Source: UBA1426 sp052034085
GTDB lineage: Bacteria > Bacillota > Clostridia > Peptostreptococcales > Anaerovoracaceae
Length of the DNA: 64,000 nucleotides
NCBI GenBank assembly: GCA_052034085.1
Contig: JBPOJA010000010.1
Span: 19,583 to 83,582, forward strand
Reading direction: 5' to 3'
The stretch's first letter is position 1, and each line of letters begins with the position of its first letter. Positions 1-8,610 of the stretch are shown here, piece by piece. The notes beneath the pieces are model-generated. The model was not told the origin of the DNA, did not search any database, and saw only the letters and a program-made list of their open reading frames with translations. The translations under genes were made by a program, and so were the position numbers.

Positions 1-645
1 GGCCAGAAAATAGCTTTGGTAGGCTCTACAGGTGCGGGGAAAACCACCATTACCAATTTATTAAACAGGTTTTACGACATAAGTGAAGGGAAAATTATTT
101 ATGATGGGATTCCAATCAAAGACATAAAGAAAGACGACCTAAGGCGGTCCCTGGGCATGGTGTTGCAGGATACCCATCTCTTCACGGGAACAGTTATGGA
201 AAATATAAGATACGGCAATGTCAACGCCACAGATGAAGATGTCATAAAGGCGGCAAAACTGGCCAATGCACACTTTTTTATAAAGCATTTGCCCGAAGGC
301 TATAATACCGTGCTTACCGCAGACGGGTCCAACCTTTCACAGGGGCAGAGGCAGCTTCTGGCCATTGCCAGGGCTGCAGTGGCAGATCCTCCCGTGCTGG
401 TATTGGATGAGGCGACCAGCTCCATAGACACGAGAACAGAGGCCCTCATAGAAAAGGGAATGGACAGTTTAATGGAATGCAGAACTGTATTTGTAATAGC
501 TCACAGACTGTCTACAGTCAGAAATGCCAATGCTATTCTGGTGCTGGAAAACGGCGAAATCATTGAAAGAGGCGACCACGATGATTTGCTGAGACAGAAA
601 GGTAAGTATTATCAATTATATATGGGGATGTTTGAGTTGCAATGA
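1..645 (+). CDS. ABC transporter ATPase/permease, C-terminal part (partial)
   Basis: Reading frame 1 is open from the first base, so the gene starts outside the window; 214 residues remain. The fragment is an ABC nucleotide-binding domain: Walker A GSTGAGKT at fragment residues 8-15, signature LSQGQRQ near 112, Walker B VLVLDEATS near 132 and a switch histidine in IAHRLS. The signature and the TRTEALIEKGM stretch after Walker B are typical of exporter-type half transporters with a fused membrane domain (MdlB/MsbA-like), which would lie upstream. The substrate cannot be told. The stop codon overlaps the malQ start (ATGA), so the two are translationally coupled. Confidence 0.9.
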   Translation, partial: GQKIALVGSTGAGKTTITNLLNRFYDISEGKIIYDGIPIKDIKKDDLRRSLGMVLQDTHLFTGTVMENIRYGNVNATDEDVIKAAKLANAHFFIKHLPEGYNTVLTADGSNLSQGQRQLLAIARAAVADPPVLVLDEATSSIDTRTEALIEKGMDSLMECRTVFVIAHRLSTVRNANAILVLENGEIIERGDHDDLLRQKGKYYQLYMGMFELQ

Positions 646-2162
646 AAAGAAGCAGCGGAATACTTCTTCCGATATTCTCCCTGCCGTCCAGGTATGGTAT
701 AGGGAATCTTGGAAGGGAAGCATATAAATTCATAGACTTTTTGAAGAGGGCAGGACAGGGTTACTGGCAGATTCTGCCGATTGGTCCCACAGGCTTTGGA
801 GATTCACCATACCAGAGTTTTTCCAGTTTTGCCGGAAATCCATATTTTATAGATCCGGACGGGCTGATTGAGGATGGCCTGCTGCAGCCTGAGGAAGCAG
901 AGACGGTAAATTGGGGCAATGAAGCAGACAGGATTGATTACAATGCCATATACACGTCAAGGGAAAGCATTCTGAAAAAAGCATCTGACAGATTTTATGA
1001 GGGCACAGGCAAGAAGGATATCAGCGAAGAATTTTTGGAGTTCTGCGAAGAGAACAGAGGATGGCTGGAAGATTATGCTCTTTTCATGGCGATAAAAAAG
1101 CATTTTGACATGAAACCCTGGAAAGAATGGCAGGATGAGGAAATCAGGAAAAGAAAGCCCTCCGCTATTAAATCATACAAACAGCTGCTGAGTGATGAAA
1201 TAAGATATCACCGCTTTGTGCAATTTGTTTTCTTCAGCCAGTGGGAAAAACTCAGAAATTATGCTCATATCAGCGGAATAAAAATTATCGGAGACCTGCC
1301 AATATACATTTCCATGGATTCTGCCGATGCTTGGGTCTCGGCCAGATTGCTGAAATTTAATAATGAATTGCAGCCTGTCTGGGTGGCAGGGGTTCCCCCC
1401 GACTATTTCTCTGAAAAAGGCCAGCTGTGGGGCAATCCCATTTACGATTGGCCCGGAATGAAAAGGGAAAACTACGGCTGGTGGATTAAGAGGCTGAAAG
1501 CGGCTTCGGATATGTTTGACGCACTGCGGCTTGATCATTTTCGGGGATTTGACAGCTACTGGCAGGTGCATTACGGCAGGGAGGATGCTACCGAAGGTGA
1601 ATGGGTACGGGGTCCCGGCTGGAGTTTTTTAAAGCGTGTGAAAAGAAAACTGCCGGATCTGGAAATCATCGCAGAAGATTTGGGAGATTTAAATGAAAAC
1701 GTGCACAAGCTTGTACAAAAAAGCGGCTTCCCCGGCATGAAGGTTTTGCAGTTTGCTTTCGGGGCAGGCAGCAGCTGTGAACATCTTCCGCACCTGTACA
1801 CAAAAAGATCCGTGGTTTATACCGGAACCCACGATAACAACACGGTTAAAGGATGGCTGGATGAGGATGCATCTGATGAAGAAAAGGCTTATCTGACAAA
1901 GTATCTGGGCTTGGGGGCTTTGACAAAAGGCGAAAAATGGAGCAGACGAATTATAAGAGCAGCCATGAGTTCAGTAGCGGATCTCTGTATCATACCGGTG
2001 CAGGATTATCTGGATTTGCCGGGAAACTGCAGAATCAATACACCGTCAACATTGGGCGGCAACTGGCAGTGGAGACTAAAGGAAAATCAGCTTACGAATC
2101 TGCTGGCAGATGAAATCAAAGACATTGCCATGACTTACGGGCGTATGAACGGTGCGACCTAA
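642..2162 (+). CDS. malQ: 4-alpha-glucanotransferase (amylomaltase)
   Basis: A 506-residue glycoside hydrolase family 77 enzyme that transfers alpha-1,4-glucan segments between malto-oligosaccharides in the cytoplasm. All three expected catalytic acids are visible: nucleophile Asp298 in LRLDHFRGFD, acid/base Glu345 in AEDLG and Asp398 in THDNN. The N-terminal SLPSRYGIGNLG and the GPTGFGDSPYQS stretch are also family hallmarks, and the length is normal. The ATG overlaps the stop of the ABC exporter gene by 4 bp. No other maltose or glycogen gene is in the window, so its role in glycogen or maltodextrin use is inferred from the family only. Confidence 0.96.
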   Translation: MKRSSGILLPIFSLPSRYGIGNLGREAYKFIDFLKRAGQGYWQILPIGPTGFGDSPYQSFSSFAGNPYFIDPDGLIEDGLLQPEEAETVNWGNEADRIDYNAIYTSRESILKKASDRFYEGTGKKDISEEFLEFCEENRGWLEDYALFMAIKKHFDMKPWKEWQDEEIRKRKPSAIKSYKQLLSDEIRYHRFVQFVFFSQWEKLRNYAHISGIKIIGDLPIYISMDSADAWVSARLLKFNNELQPVWVAGVPPDYFSEKGQLWGNPIYDWPGMKRENYGWWIKRLKAASDMFDALRLDHFRGFDSYWQVHYGREDATEGEWVRGPGWSFLKRVKRKLPDLEIIAEDLGDLNENVHKLVQKSGFPGMKVLQFAFGAGSSCEHLPHLYTKRSVVYTGTHDNNTVKGWLDEDASDEEKAYLTKYLGLGALTKGEKWSRRIIRAAMSSVADLCIIPVQDYLDLPGNCRINTPSTLGGNWQWRLKENQLTNLLADEIKDIAMTYGRMNGAT

Positions 2163-2166
2163 ATCA

Positions 2167-3207
2167 TTAAGAAGCAAACAACTGAACCCAGTAGATTTTT
2201 CCGGATTTGTCTCTTGCAGTGGCAATTCCGGTTTTTTCATACTTGGTTGACAATATGGAATTTCTGTGAGGGGTTGAATTCATCCAGTCATGCACAGCGC
2301 TTTCCGGAGAAATCTGGCCCGTGGCAAGGTTTTCACCGCAACAGGACCAAACTATGCCGAACTGATTGAGCATGTCAGCAGGGCCCCCGTAGGTAGGTGA
2401 CTTATGGGCGAAATAGCTCAAGGCTGCCATATCTTTTGCCTTGGCTTTTGCAGCCTTAACCATGGCGGCATCCATGATAAGCGGTTTCAGCCCTGCTTTT
2501 TTTCTCTCCGCATTAACCAGGCTCAATACTATGTTGCTTTCGAATGAGGCAGTTTCTACGGATTCAATGACAACAGCCGGTCTGTTTGTATATTTCATCA
2601 CCCTGCAGAACACAGAAGCAACTTCTGCTCTCGTAAGATGTTCTTTGGGGTTGAAAAACCCTTTGCTCCCCGAGAGGAGGCCGTTTGAATATGCCTTTAA
2701 GACTGCCAGGCGGCGGTTTGCAGAAATCAGGACAAAGTCATTGATGGCGGTTTCCACGCCGTCAATAACTTTCAGGTCTTCATTATTTGCAGCCGCAATA
2801 TTTGTGAGTATGAGAGCCATATCCTCCCTGCAGATCGGGGCATTTAAAGCAACAATATCTCCTGAAAAGTCGCCGGATGATATGAGTCTGCATTTTAGGG
2901 CAGCCTGATAATTGCCGCTGGCCCAGTGTGGTCCGGGATTTTTATCAGGGATTTTATCGGCGGCTACAAGCCTGGTGGCAATGGAAATGAATTCCCCAAA
3001 ACTGACACTTTTCTGAGGACAGTATGTGCCGTCGCCGTAACCGTGTATAATATCTTTGCCTGTTAATATAGTTACATACTCGTAAAACCAGTCATTCCGG
3101 CTTACATCTGAAAAAGATGGCTCTGCCGCAAATCCGTATTCGGCGGTCCCCATAAAAAGAAATATAAAGACAAATATTATAATTAACTTATAAGTAGTTT
3201 TCTGCAA
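2167..3207 (-). CDS. SLH-domain protein with C-terminal CAP/SCP-like domain
   Basis: 346 residues with a hydrophobic signal peptide (about residues 1-27), S-layer-homology repeats over about 30-205 (FSDVSRNDWFYEYVTIL, GYGDGTYCPQKSVSFGEF, FFNPKEHLTRAEVASVF) and a CAP domain over about 225-345. The CAP part shows LVNAERKKAGLKPL, a His in SYFAHKSPTYGG, GENLATG and the HDWMNSTPHRNSIL block, as in YkwD-type clostridial proteins. It is probably exported and held on secondary wall polymers; the CAP activity is unknown. The ATG follows GAAGGTGG. It converges on malQ with 4 bp between the stop codons and no terminator visible. Confidence 0.9.
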   Translation of the reverse strand: MQKTTYKLIIIFVFIFLFMGTAEYGFAAEPSFSDVSRNDWFYEYVTILTGKDIIHGYGDGTYCPQKSVSFGEFISIATRLVAADKIPDKNPGPHWASGNYQAALKCRLISSGDFSGDIVALNAPICREDMALILTNIAAANNEDLKVIDGVETAINDFVLISANRRLAVLKAYSNGLLSGSKGFFNPKEHLTRAEVASVFCRVMKYTNRPAVVIESVETASFESNIVLSLVNAERKKAGLKPLIMDAAMVKAAKAKAKDMAALSYFAHKSPTYGGPADMLNQFGIVWSCCGENLATGQISPESAVHDWMNSTPHRNSILSTKYEKTGIATARDKSGKIYWVQLFAS

Positions 3208-3330
3208 TTAATCCACCTTCCGCTTCACAAATGGTATAATAAGTTCAAACAGTCGGGTCGTAATTCTAAAAAAACAGGTTAGATGCAAATGTAATTGTAT
3301 CATAATTTTTCAAAAAGTCTATAGTAAAAT

Positions 3331-3352
3331 TGAATTTTGTAACCAAAATTCA
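3331..3352. promoter_or_regulatory. Inverted repeat in the dinB leader, possible operator
   Basis: A perfect 9-bp inverted repeat (TGAATTTTG, 4-bp loop, CAAAATTCA) lies 73 bp before the dinB ATG, just downstream of a promoter-like TTGTAT (3295-3300) and TATAGT (3320-3325). It does not match the GAAC-N4-GTTC type of SOS box. It may be a repressor site; there is no independent support. Confidence 0.35.
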
Positions 3353-3425
3353 GAATTATTTGAAAGAAAGATAATATTTAGAATAGTTGCATCAAGCACA
3401 AATCAGGAGCAAAGCGGAAAAAAGA

Positions 3426-4634
3426 ATGCAAAAATCTGAAAACAGGTTGATTTTTCATGTGGACGTCAACAGCGCATATCTTTCCTGGGAGGCCGCAAGG
3501 ATGGTTTCACAGGGCAAAGAAGATATTCGCCTGATTCCCGCTGCCATAGGCGGAGATCGCGAAAAGCGCACGGGGGTAGTTCTCGCAAAATCCATACCGG
3601 CAAAAAAGTGCGGAGTGAAAACCGGAGAACCCATTGCTTTGGCCCTGAAAAAATGTCCGGATTTGATCACGGTAAGACCGGATTTCCGTCTGTATGAGAA
3701 AAGTTCCAAAGCCTTTATGGATCTTTGCAGGAAATATACACCTGTGGCGGAAAAATATTCGATTGATGAATGCTTTTTGGATATGACCGGTATGGAAAGG
3801 GTCTGGGAAAACCCCTTGGAAATAGCCGTCAAAATAAAGGACCATATAAAAAATGAGCTCGGTTTCACCGTTAATATAGGCATTAGCTCAAACAAGATAC
3901 TGGCAAAGATGGCCAGCGATTTTGAAAAGCCGGATAAAGTTCATACCTTGTTCCCTCACGAAATAGAAGATAAGCTTTGGCCCCTGCCTGTCAGATTCCT
4001 TCATACTGTGGGCAGAGCCACGGAGGAAAAGCTCAAAACCATCCACATTGAAACCATTGGAGATCTTGCCAAGGCATCAGTGGAGCTGATACAGTCTGCC
4101 GTCGGAGAGAAGGCAGGCCGGCAGATTCACGATTATGCGAGGGGGATAGACCCTTCGCCTGTCCTGAAAGAGGCTGAAGAGGCAAAAGGATACAGCTGCG
4201 CCACCACTTTGGACGAGGATGTGGTCGATGCGGAAGAAGCGTATGGAATTATTCACTCATTGGCTGACAGTGCGGCGTATCGGATGAGGGCCGAGGGAGT
4301 TAAAGCTTATTGTGTGTCCGTCAACATCAGAAGCAGAGATTTTAAGGACAGTTCACATCAGAGGAAGCTTCAGAATCCTACCGATATAACAGTGGAAATA
4401 TTTGAAATCTGCAAAAAGTTATTTGATGAACTGTGGGACGGCAAAACTCCTCTCAGGCTTCTTGGTGTGGCATTGACCGATGTCACACGGGAAGAGTGCT
4501 GTCAGCAGAGCTTCTTTGCTCAAGACGAAGAAGGCCGCCAAAAACTAAAAGAACTTGACAGACTTTCCGATATCATAAAAAACAAATACGGAAGCGACAA
4601 AATCTCCTGGGGTTCTACTCTGAAAAAGCCGTGA
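3426..4634 (+). CDS. dinB: DNA polymerase IV (Y-family, DinB)
   Basis: A translesion DNA polymerase of 402 residues. The metal-binding catalytic acids are in FHVDVNSAY (near residue 10) and SIDECFLDM (Asp114, Glu115); the helix-hairpin-helix region follows (VGRATEEKLKTIHIETIGDLA), then the little-finger domain. The palm motif reads VNSAYLSWEA instead of the classical NAFYASVE, a variant I know from other Firmicutes DinB proteins. I chose the ATG at 3426; a TTG at 3387 in frame would add 13 residues of no family resemblance. Its 3' end overlaps the convergent agmatinase gene by 20 bp. Confidence 0.93.
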   Translation: MQKSENRLIFHVDVNSAYLSWEAARMVSQGKEDIRLIPAAIGGDREKRTGVVLAKSIPAKKCGVKTGEPIALALKKCPDLITVRPDFRLYEKSSKAFMDLCRKYTPVAEKYSIDECFLDMTGMERVWENPLEIAVKIKDHIKNELGFTVNIGISSNKILAKMASDFEKPDKVHTLFPHEIEDKLWPLPVRFLHTVGRATEEKLKTIHIETIGDLAKASVELIQSAVGEKAGRQIHDYARGIDPSPVLKEAEEAKGYSCATTLDEDVVDAEEAYGIIHSLADSAAYRMRAEGVKAYCVSVNIRSRDFKDSSHQRKLQNPTDITVEIFEICKKLFDELWDGKTPLRLLGVALTDVTREECCQQSFFAQDEEGRQKLKELDRLSDIIKNKYGSDKISWGSTLKKP

Positions 4635-5526
4635 AAACTTCGTGAATTATTCTCAGGGCAGCCCAGGAGGTTATGTTATTTACGTCCAAGGGCGGCGCCA
4701 CTTCAACAATATCCATAGCTTTTACGGGAAGACTCCGCATTACTTTCTTGAAGATGCTGATTAGCTCCCGGGAGGATAAGCCTCCGGAAACAGGGGTGCC
4801 GGTGCCGGGAGCAAAGGCAGGATCCAGCACGTCAATATCCAGGGTAAGGTAAATGGCGTCATAGTTTTTGAAATGTTTATCAAGCTCATCAACCACGTAT
4901 TGGCAGCCTTTATCGTGCACTTCTTCTGATTTTATTGTTCTGATGCCGGGATACTTATCGATGGTTTCAAATTCGCTCAATTCGGCAACTCTGATGCCCA
5001 CAAAAAATAAATCCCTTCCATCAACTACACCTTCCAAAGCACGGGCTTCCGTACAGGCATGTGACCATTTATGCCCGTCGTACTCGGGACACAGGTCGTA
5101 ATGAGCATCGAAATGTATGATCCCGATTCTTTCTTTTTTCATTTTTTCCTTGTGATAACGGGCAAAGGCCTTATGCAAGGGGATGGTTACCGAATGGTCG
5201 CCGCCCAGAAACAGGCAGAACCTGCCGCTGCTGAGTAAATCATATGCCTCATTTTCAACACGTTGAAAGTATCTTCCCCAGTTTAGCTCAGGGGCAATAT
5301 CCCCGACATCAAAAATGAGGTTATCTTTTATGGGGACAAAGCTTTCGGCAACATCTGACAAGTCGATGGAAAGATTTCTCAAAGTATCCGGGGCTTTGGC
5401 TGCACCTCTTTCCAGGCTGACTGCTCCGTCAAAGGGGATGCCCATAATACAGATTTTGGCGTCTTCCGTACTTTGCGCAGACCAGCGGAGCCATGAATCT
5501 TCGGTCAGTCTTGAATGTTTAAGCAT
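4615..5526 (-). CDS. speB: Agmatinase family ureohydrolase
   Basis: A 303-residue member of the arginase/agmatinase family. The binuclear manganese ligands are all present: GGDHSV, FDAHYDL and TLDIDVLDPAFAPG. The length and the APGTGTPVSGGLSSRE segment fit agmatinases (agmatine to putrescine plus urea) better than arginases, but formiminoglutamase or guanidinobutyrase activity cannot be excluded. The ATG at 5526 has GAGGT seven bases upstream; an in-frame TTG 21 bp earlier is less likely. It sits just downstream of tRNA-Ala and its terminator. With patA and potABCD in the same window it suggests putrescine metabolism. Confidence 0.88.
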   Translation of the reverse strand: MLKHSRLTEDSWLRWSAQSTEDAKICIMGIPFDGAVSLERGAAKAPDTLRNLSIDLSDVAESFVPIKDNLIFDVGDIAPELNWGRYFQRVENEAYDLLSSGRFCLFLGGDHSVTIPLHKAFARYHKEKMKKERIGIIHFDAHYDLCPEYDGHKWSHACTEARALEGVVDGRDLFFVGIRVAELSEFETIDKYPGIRTIKSEEVHDKGCQYVVDELDKHFKNYDAIYLTLDIDVLDPAFAPGTGTPVSGGLSSRELISIFKKVMRSLPVKAMDIVEVAPPLDVNNITSWAALRIIHEVFTAFSE

Positions 5527-5560
5527 TATTGGTACCTCACTGCACAATGGTTAGGGTGAT

Positions 5561-5595
5561 AAAAAAGTGGCCTGCCCTTAGGACAGGTCACTTTT
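5561..5595 (-). terminator. Terminator after tRNA-Ala (minus strand)
   Basis: Read on the minus strand, CAAAAGTG pairs with CACTTTT through an inner CCTG/CAGG stem and ends in six T. It starts directly after the CCA end of the tRNA and lies 35 bp before the agmatinase ATG, so it separates the tRNA from that gene or lets limited read-through pass. Confidence 0.75.
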
Positions 5596-5670
5596 GGTGG
5601 AGCTAAGGAGGATCGAACTCCTGACCTTCTGACTGCCAGTCAGACGCGCTCCCAGCTGCGCTATAGCCCC
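5595..5670 (-). tRNA. tRNA-Ala (GGC)
   Basis: The cloverleaf folds completely: acceptor GGGGCTA with TAGCTCC including the G3:U70 pair that identifies alanine tRNAs, D stem GCGC/GCGC, anticodon stem TCTGA/TCAGA with loop CTGGCAG (anticodon GGC), T stem AGGAG/CTCCT with TTCGATC loop. The discriminator is A and the CCA end is encoded. Confidence 0.96.
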
Positions 5671-5744
5671 AAACGACTAGTACATGATAGCATATGGCCG
5701 GATGCATTTCAACTGTATTTTTCAAATAGATTCATCAAGGGTTA

Positions 5745-5772
5745 TTGACATATGCCGGAAACCTTGTATAAT
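5745..5772 (+). promoter_or_regulatory. Consensus promoter of the ORP-like operon
   Basis: A perfect TTGACA (5745-5750) and TATAAT (5767-5772) are separated by 16 bp, about 70 bp before the DUF5320 start. It is one of the strongest sigma-A promoters in the window. The -35 box lies inside a 12-base copy of the palindromic operator half (5743-5754). Confidence 0.85.
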
Positions 5773-5774
5773 AA

Positions 5775-5792
5775 TATTGACATATGTCAATA
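5775..5792. promoter_or_regulatory. Perfect 18-bp palindromic operator at the transcription start
   Basis: TATTGACATATGTCAATA is its own reverse complement and covers the expected start of transcription (about 5779). The first 12 bases recur 32 bp upstream at 5743-5754, over the -35 box. Two sites three helical turns apart on the promoter fit repression by a dimeric regulator. The product of the second gene (DUF134) is one candidate; an ArsR-type regulator elsewhere is another. Confidence 0.75.
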
Positions 5793-5839
5793 ACTATTCG
5801 CGAAAAGCAAATAATGATATAATAAAGGAGGTGAAATAA

Positions 5840-6115
5840 ATGCCGGGCAGAGACAGAACAGGTCCTTTTGGAGCGGGAATGCTGACAGGAAGAGGCATGG
5901 GCCCCTGCAGGGGGTACCGTGCTGACTATGGTCCTTATTACAGAAGAAGATTCAGCCGTTTTGGAGGCTTTGGAGGGTTCGGACCTTTTGGAGGCATTGG
6001 CCGTCCCTGGGGTTTTTGGACAGAATCCGATGTTGATGAAAAAGAGGCTCTCAGGGAGCACAGAGATTTTTTAAGAAGAAGACTGGAAGAAATCGACAAA
6101 GAGCTTGACGATTAG
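5840..6115 (+). CDS. DUF5320 family protein, glycine/arginine-rich
   Basis: 91 residues. The start MPGRDRTGPFGAGMLTGRGMGPC is the hallmark of the DUF5320 family that accompanies NifX/Mrp gene sets in anaerobes. A low-complexity Gly/Phe/Arg middle (YYRRRFSRFGGFGGFGPFGG, about 33-53) is followed by a charged helix with coiled-coil character (about 66-91, ending LEEIDKELDD). Function is unknown. AAAGGAGGTGA precedes the ATG. It is the first gene of the operon and ends 10 bp before the next ATG. Confidence 0.85.
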   Translation: MPGRDRTGPFGAGMLTGRGMGPCRGYRADYGPYYRRRFSRFGGFGGFGPFGGIGRPWGFWTESDVDEKEALREHRDFLRRRLEEIDKELDD

Positions 6116-6125
6116 GAGGAATAAC

Positions 6126-6506
6126 ATGGCAAGACCCAGAAAATGGAGAAACGTGTGTGTTCTCCCTCAGCGAAACAGGTTTGGCCCCGTAGGCTTTCCT
6201 GTGGATTTTGAGGATAAAATTGTCATGACCGTTGATGAATACGAGGCCATAAGGCTCATAGATTTCGAAGGGTTTTCTCAGGAAGAATGCTCTGAACAGA
6301 TGAAAGTCGCAAGAACCACGGTTCAGGGAATCTATGCCGAGGCCCGAAAAAAGTTGGCAGAATCACTGGTCGAAGGGAAGATCCTTCTTATTGAGGGCGG
6401 TGACTACCGGTTATGTGAGGGCAGGGGTCAGAGATGCGGCCGTGGTTGCAGGCGACTTTATGATTTTCAGGAGGTGGATGATGAAGATAGCCATACCGAC
6501 AGATAG
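6126..6506 (+). CDS. DUF134 family DNA-binding protein
   Basis: 126 residues beginning MARPRKWRNVCVLP, diagnostic of the DUF134 family. The centre (about 40-85: LTVDEYEAIRLIDFEGFSQ type opening, then QEECSEQMKVARTTVQGIY) is a helix-turn-helix resembling sigma-70 region 4. The C-terminal CEGRGQRCGRGC cysteines could bind metal or a cluster. AGGAGGAATAAC precedes the ATG at 6126. It may regulate its own operon through the 5775-5792 palindrome; this is inference from position. Confidence 0.87.
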   Translation: MARPRKWRNVCVLPQRNRFGPVGFPVDFEDKIVMTVDEYEAIRLIDFEGFSQEECSEQMKVARTTVQGIYAEARKKLAESLVEGKILLIEGGDYRLCEGRGQRCGRGCRRLYDFQEVDDEDSHTDR

Positions 6507-6837
6507 AGGTCAGGCAGGAGCTAAAGTTAATGCAGCGTTTGCCAGAGCACCGTTTTTTTACATTTATGATACAGAAAAAGATCATGGAATATATGCTGAT
6601 AACTCCGCAGCCATTCAATCCGGCGGAGCGGGAGTAAAAGCGGCGCAACTGCTGGCGGATAAGGATGTAGAAGTATTACTGGCTCCTAAATGCGGTGAAA
6701 ATGCAGCCGAGGTTTTGAGAGAGGCAAATATTAAAATATTTAAAAGTGAGGGTGATGATCCTGCCGGTAATGTAAATGCCTATTTGAAAGGTATACTTGC
6801 GGAGCTGACCGAAACAGAAGCGGGGCATCATAAATGA
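6481..6837 (+). CDS. NifX/NafY-type iron-molybdenum cofactor-binding family protein
   Basis: 118 residues of the dinitrogenase iron-molybdenum cofactor-binding superfamily: MKIAIPTDRG start, then GGAGVKAAQLLADKDVEVLLAPKCGENA and an alpha/beta RNase H-like fold pattern. Members carry or hand over metal-sulfur clusters; the orange protein of Desulfovibrio, with a Mo-Cu sulfide cluster, is one. No nitrogenase genes are in the window, so a role in nitrogen fixation is not implied. The true start is the ATG at 6481 after CAGGAGGTGG; it overlaps the DUF134 gene by 26 bp in another frame. Confidence 0.88.
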   Translation: MKIAIPTDRGQAGAKVNAAFARAPFFYIYDTEKDHGIYADNSAAIQSGGAGVKAAQLLADKDVEVLLAPKCGENAAEVLREANIKIFKSEGDDPAGNVNAYLKGILAELTETEAGHHK

Positions 6838-7682
6838 AGATAGCTGTACTAAGTGGAAAAGGCGGCACCGGCAAGACTTTGGTTTCTGTAAATATGGCGG
6901 CTCAGGCCGGTGATGCTTTGTATCTGGATTGTGATGTGGAGGAGCCCAACGGGCATTTGTTTTTCAAACCCTTACCGGAATATGAGGAAGATGTTAAGCT
7001 GATGCTCCCGATAGTTGACGATGGCTTGTGCAATGGATGCAGAAAATGCGTGGAGTTTTGCCGCTTCAATGCTTTGGCATATATTGGCGGCAGGCTTCGC
7101 ATTTTTGAGGACATTTGTCATTCATGCGGAGGTTGCCTTCTTGTCTGCCCCGAAGGTGCATTATCCGAAGGGGAAAAATTGATCGGTAAAATTCAATATG
7201 GAAAAAGTGACGGTATAGATGTTGTTACCGGAATCATGAACGTGGGCCGTTCTACCGGCGTGCCCATCATAGGCAGGATGATCAGGAATTCCGGGAAACC
7301 CCAAAAACTCACTGTTATAGACAGCCCCCCAGGTAGCGCCTGCGTTGTTATGGAAAGCATAAAGGACGCGGACTATTGCATACTGGTGGCAGAACCTACG
7401 ATTTTCGGGGCACATAATCTTCAGATGGTGCACGAATTGGTTGCCCTTTTCGGAAAGCCTTCTGGGGTCATTTTGAACAAATGCACAGCAGAGCCCAACC
7501 CATCAGAGGAATACTGCATTAATAAGAATATTCCAGTATTGGGGAAAATTGCGTTTGACCATGAGCTGGGTGAGCTGAATGCTCGCGGAGAAATTGCAGT
7601 TTACAAAATGGAGGGGATTAAAGAAACTTTCATGGAAATATTAGGAAAGATCGAAGAAGAGACGGGGAGGGCACTGCTATGA
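6834..7682 (+). CDS. MinD-superfamily P-loop ATPase with inserted ferredoxin domain (first copy)
   Basis: 282 residues. A deviant Walker A SGKGGTGKT (7-15) opens a MinD/ParA-type ATPase. Two 4Fe-4S motifs are inserted at about 62-110: CNGCRKCVEFC and CHSCGGCLLVC, each continuing to CP or its equivalent. DSPPGSAC (near 163) is the Walker B region. Such proteins occur in pairs in ORP and related clusters and are thought to act in cluster or cofactor handling. Its ATG overlaps the preceding stop and its stop overlaps the next ATG (ATGA), so synthesis of the pair is coupled. Confidence 0.92.
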   Translation: MKIAVLSGKGGTGKTLVSVNMAAQAGDALYLDCDVEEPNGHLFFKPLPEYEEDVKLMLPIVDDGLCNGCRKCVEFCRFNALAYIGGRLRIFEDICHSCGGCLLVCPEGALSEGEKLIGKIQYGKSDGIDVVTGIMNVGRSTGVPIIGRMIRNSGKPQKLTVIDSPPGSACVVMESIKDADYCILVAEPTIFGAHNLQMVHELVALFGKPSGVILNKCTAEPNPSEEYCINKNIPVLGKIAFDHELGELNARGEIAVYKMEGIKETFMEILGKIEEETGRALL

Positions 7683-8590
7683 AACAGTTGCTCGTTCTCA
7701 GCGGCAAAGGTGGAACAGGAAAAACCACAGTGGCAGGGTCCTTTATAAAACTGGCAAATGCCAGGGCATATTGCGACTGTGATGTTGACGCTCCCAACCT
7801 TCATCTTCTACAGGGAACAGTTATGAATTCCGCGTCGGATGAAAAAAGGGAAACCAGCGATTTTTATGGTATGGACAAGGCCCTGATAGACATGGAACGT
7901 TGCACCCGGTGTGATCTTTGCAGGGTGCATTGCAGATTTGATGCAATATCCGTGAATCCGGAAAAGGGATATCTGGTGGATGATTTTGCCTGTGAAGGAT
8001 GTGCCGTATGTGAATATGTCTGTCCTGAAAAGGCAATCTCCATGGTTCCTGCAGTGGCAGGCGAGTTGAGGCTTTTCCGAAATGAAAGAAGGGTTTTTTC
8101 CACGGCCAGGCTAAGGATGGGCAGCGGCAATTCGGGGCTTTTGGTGACAGAGGTTAAGAATCTCATGAAAAATGCTGCTCATATGGATGCTGAACTGGCT
8201 GTTCTTGACGGATCTCCGGGCATAGGCTGTCCCGTAATCGCATCAGTAACAGGTACCGATATGGTATTGATTGTTGCCGAGCCATCCATATCGGGTATAA
8301 GCGATATGGAAAGGATTGTGAAAACCGCGAGGCAGCTTGGGGTGCCTATTGCAATCTGTGTGAATAAGGAAGATACTAACCCTGAAGGCACTGAACAGAT
8401 AGAATCCTTTTGCAGAAGGGAAGGCTTGAGTTTTGTTGGAGCCATACCCTATGATTCTCATGTGGTTAAAGCAGTAAACCAGGGGAAAGCAGCAGTTGAA
8501 ATAGCATGTCCTGCCGGCGATGCAATACGGTGTGTGTTCGAAAAAACTATGGATTTACTTTTCACGAAAGTTTGGGAATCCGGAGAATAG
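7679..8590 (+). CDS. MinD-superfamily P-loop ATPase with inserted ferredoxin domain (second copy)
   Basis: 303 residues, paralogous to the preceding protein. Walker A is SGKGGTGKTT (7-16); the ferredoxin insert is CTRCDLCRVHC and CEGCAVCEYVCPEKA (about 72-120); DGSPGIGCPV is the Walker B region. The two proteins probably form a heterodimer, as is usual for MinD-type ATPases, but this is inferred. The ATG overlaps the stop of copy one by 4 bp. Confidence 0.92.
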   Translation: MKQLLVLSGKGGTGKTTVAGSFIKLANARAYCDCDVDAPNLHLLQGTVMNSASDEKRETSDFYGMDKALIDMERCTRCDLCRVHCRFDAISVNPEKGYLVDDFACEGCAVCEYVCPEKAISMVPAVAGELRLFRNERRVFSTARLRMGSGNSGLLVTEVKNLMKNAAHMDAELAVLDGSPGIGCPVIASVTGTDMVLIVAEPSISGISDMERIVKTARQLGVPIAICVNKEDTNPEGTEQIESFCRREGLSFVGAIPYDSHVVKAVNQGKAAVEIACPAGDAIRCVFEKTMDLLFTKVWESGE

Positions 8591-8610
8591 CGGGAAATAA
8601 GGAGATTATT

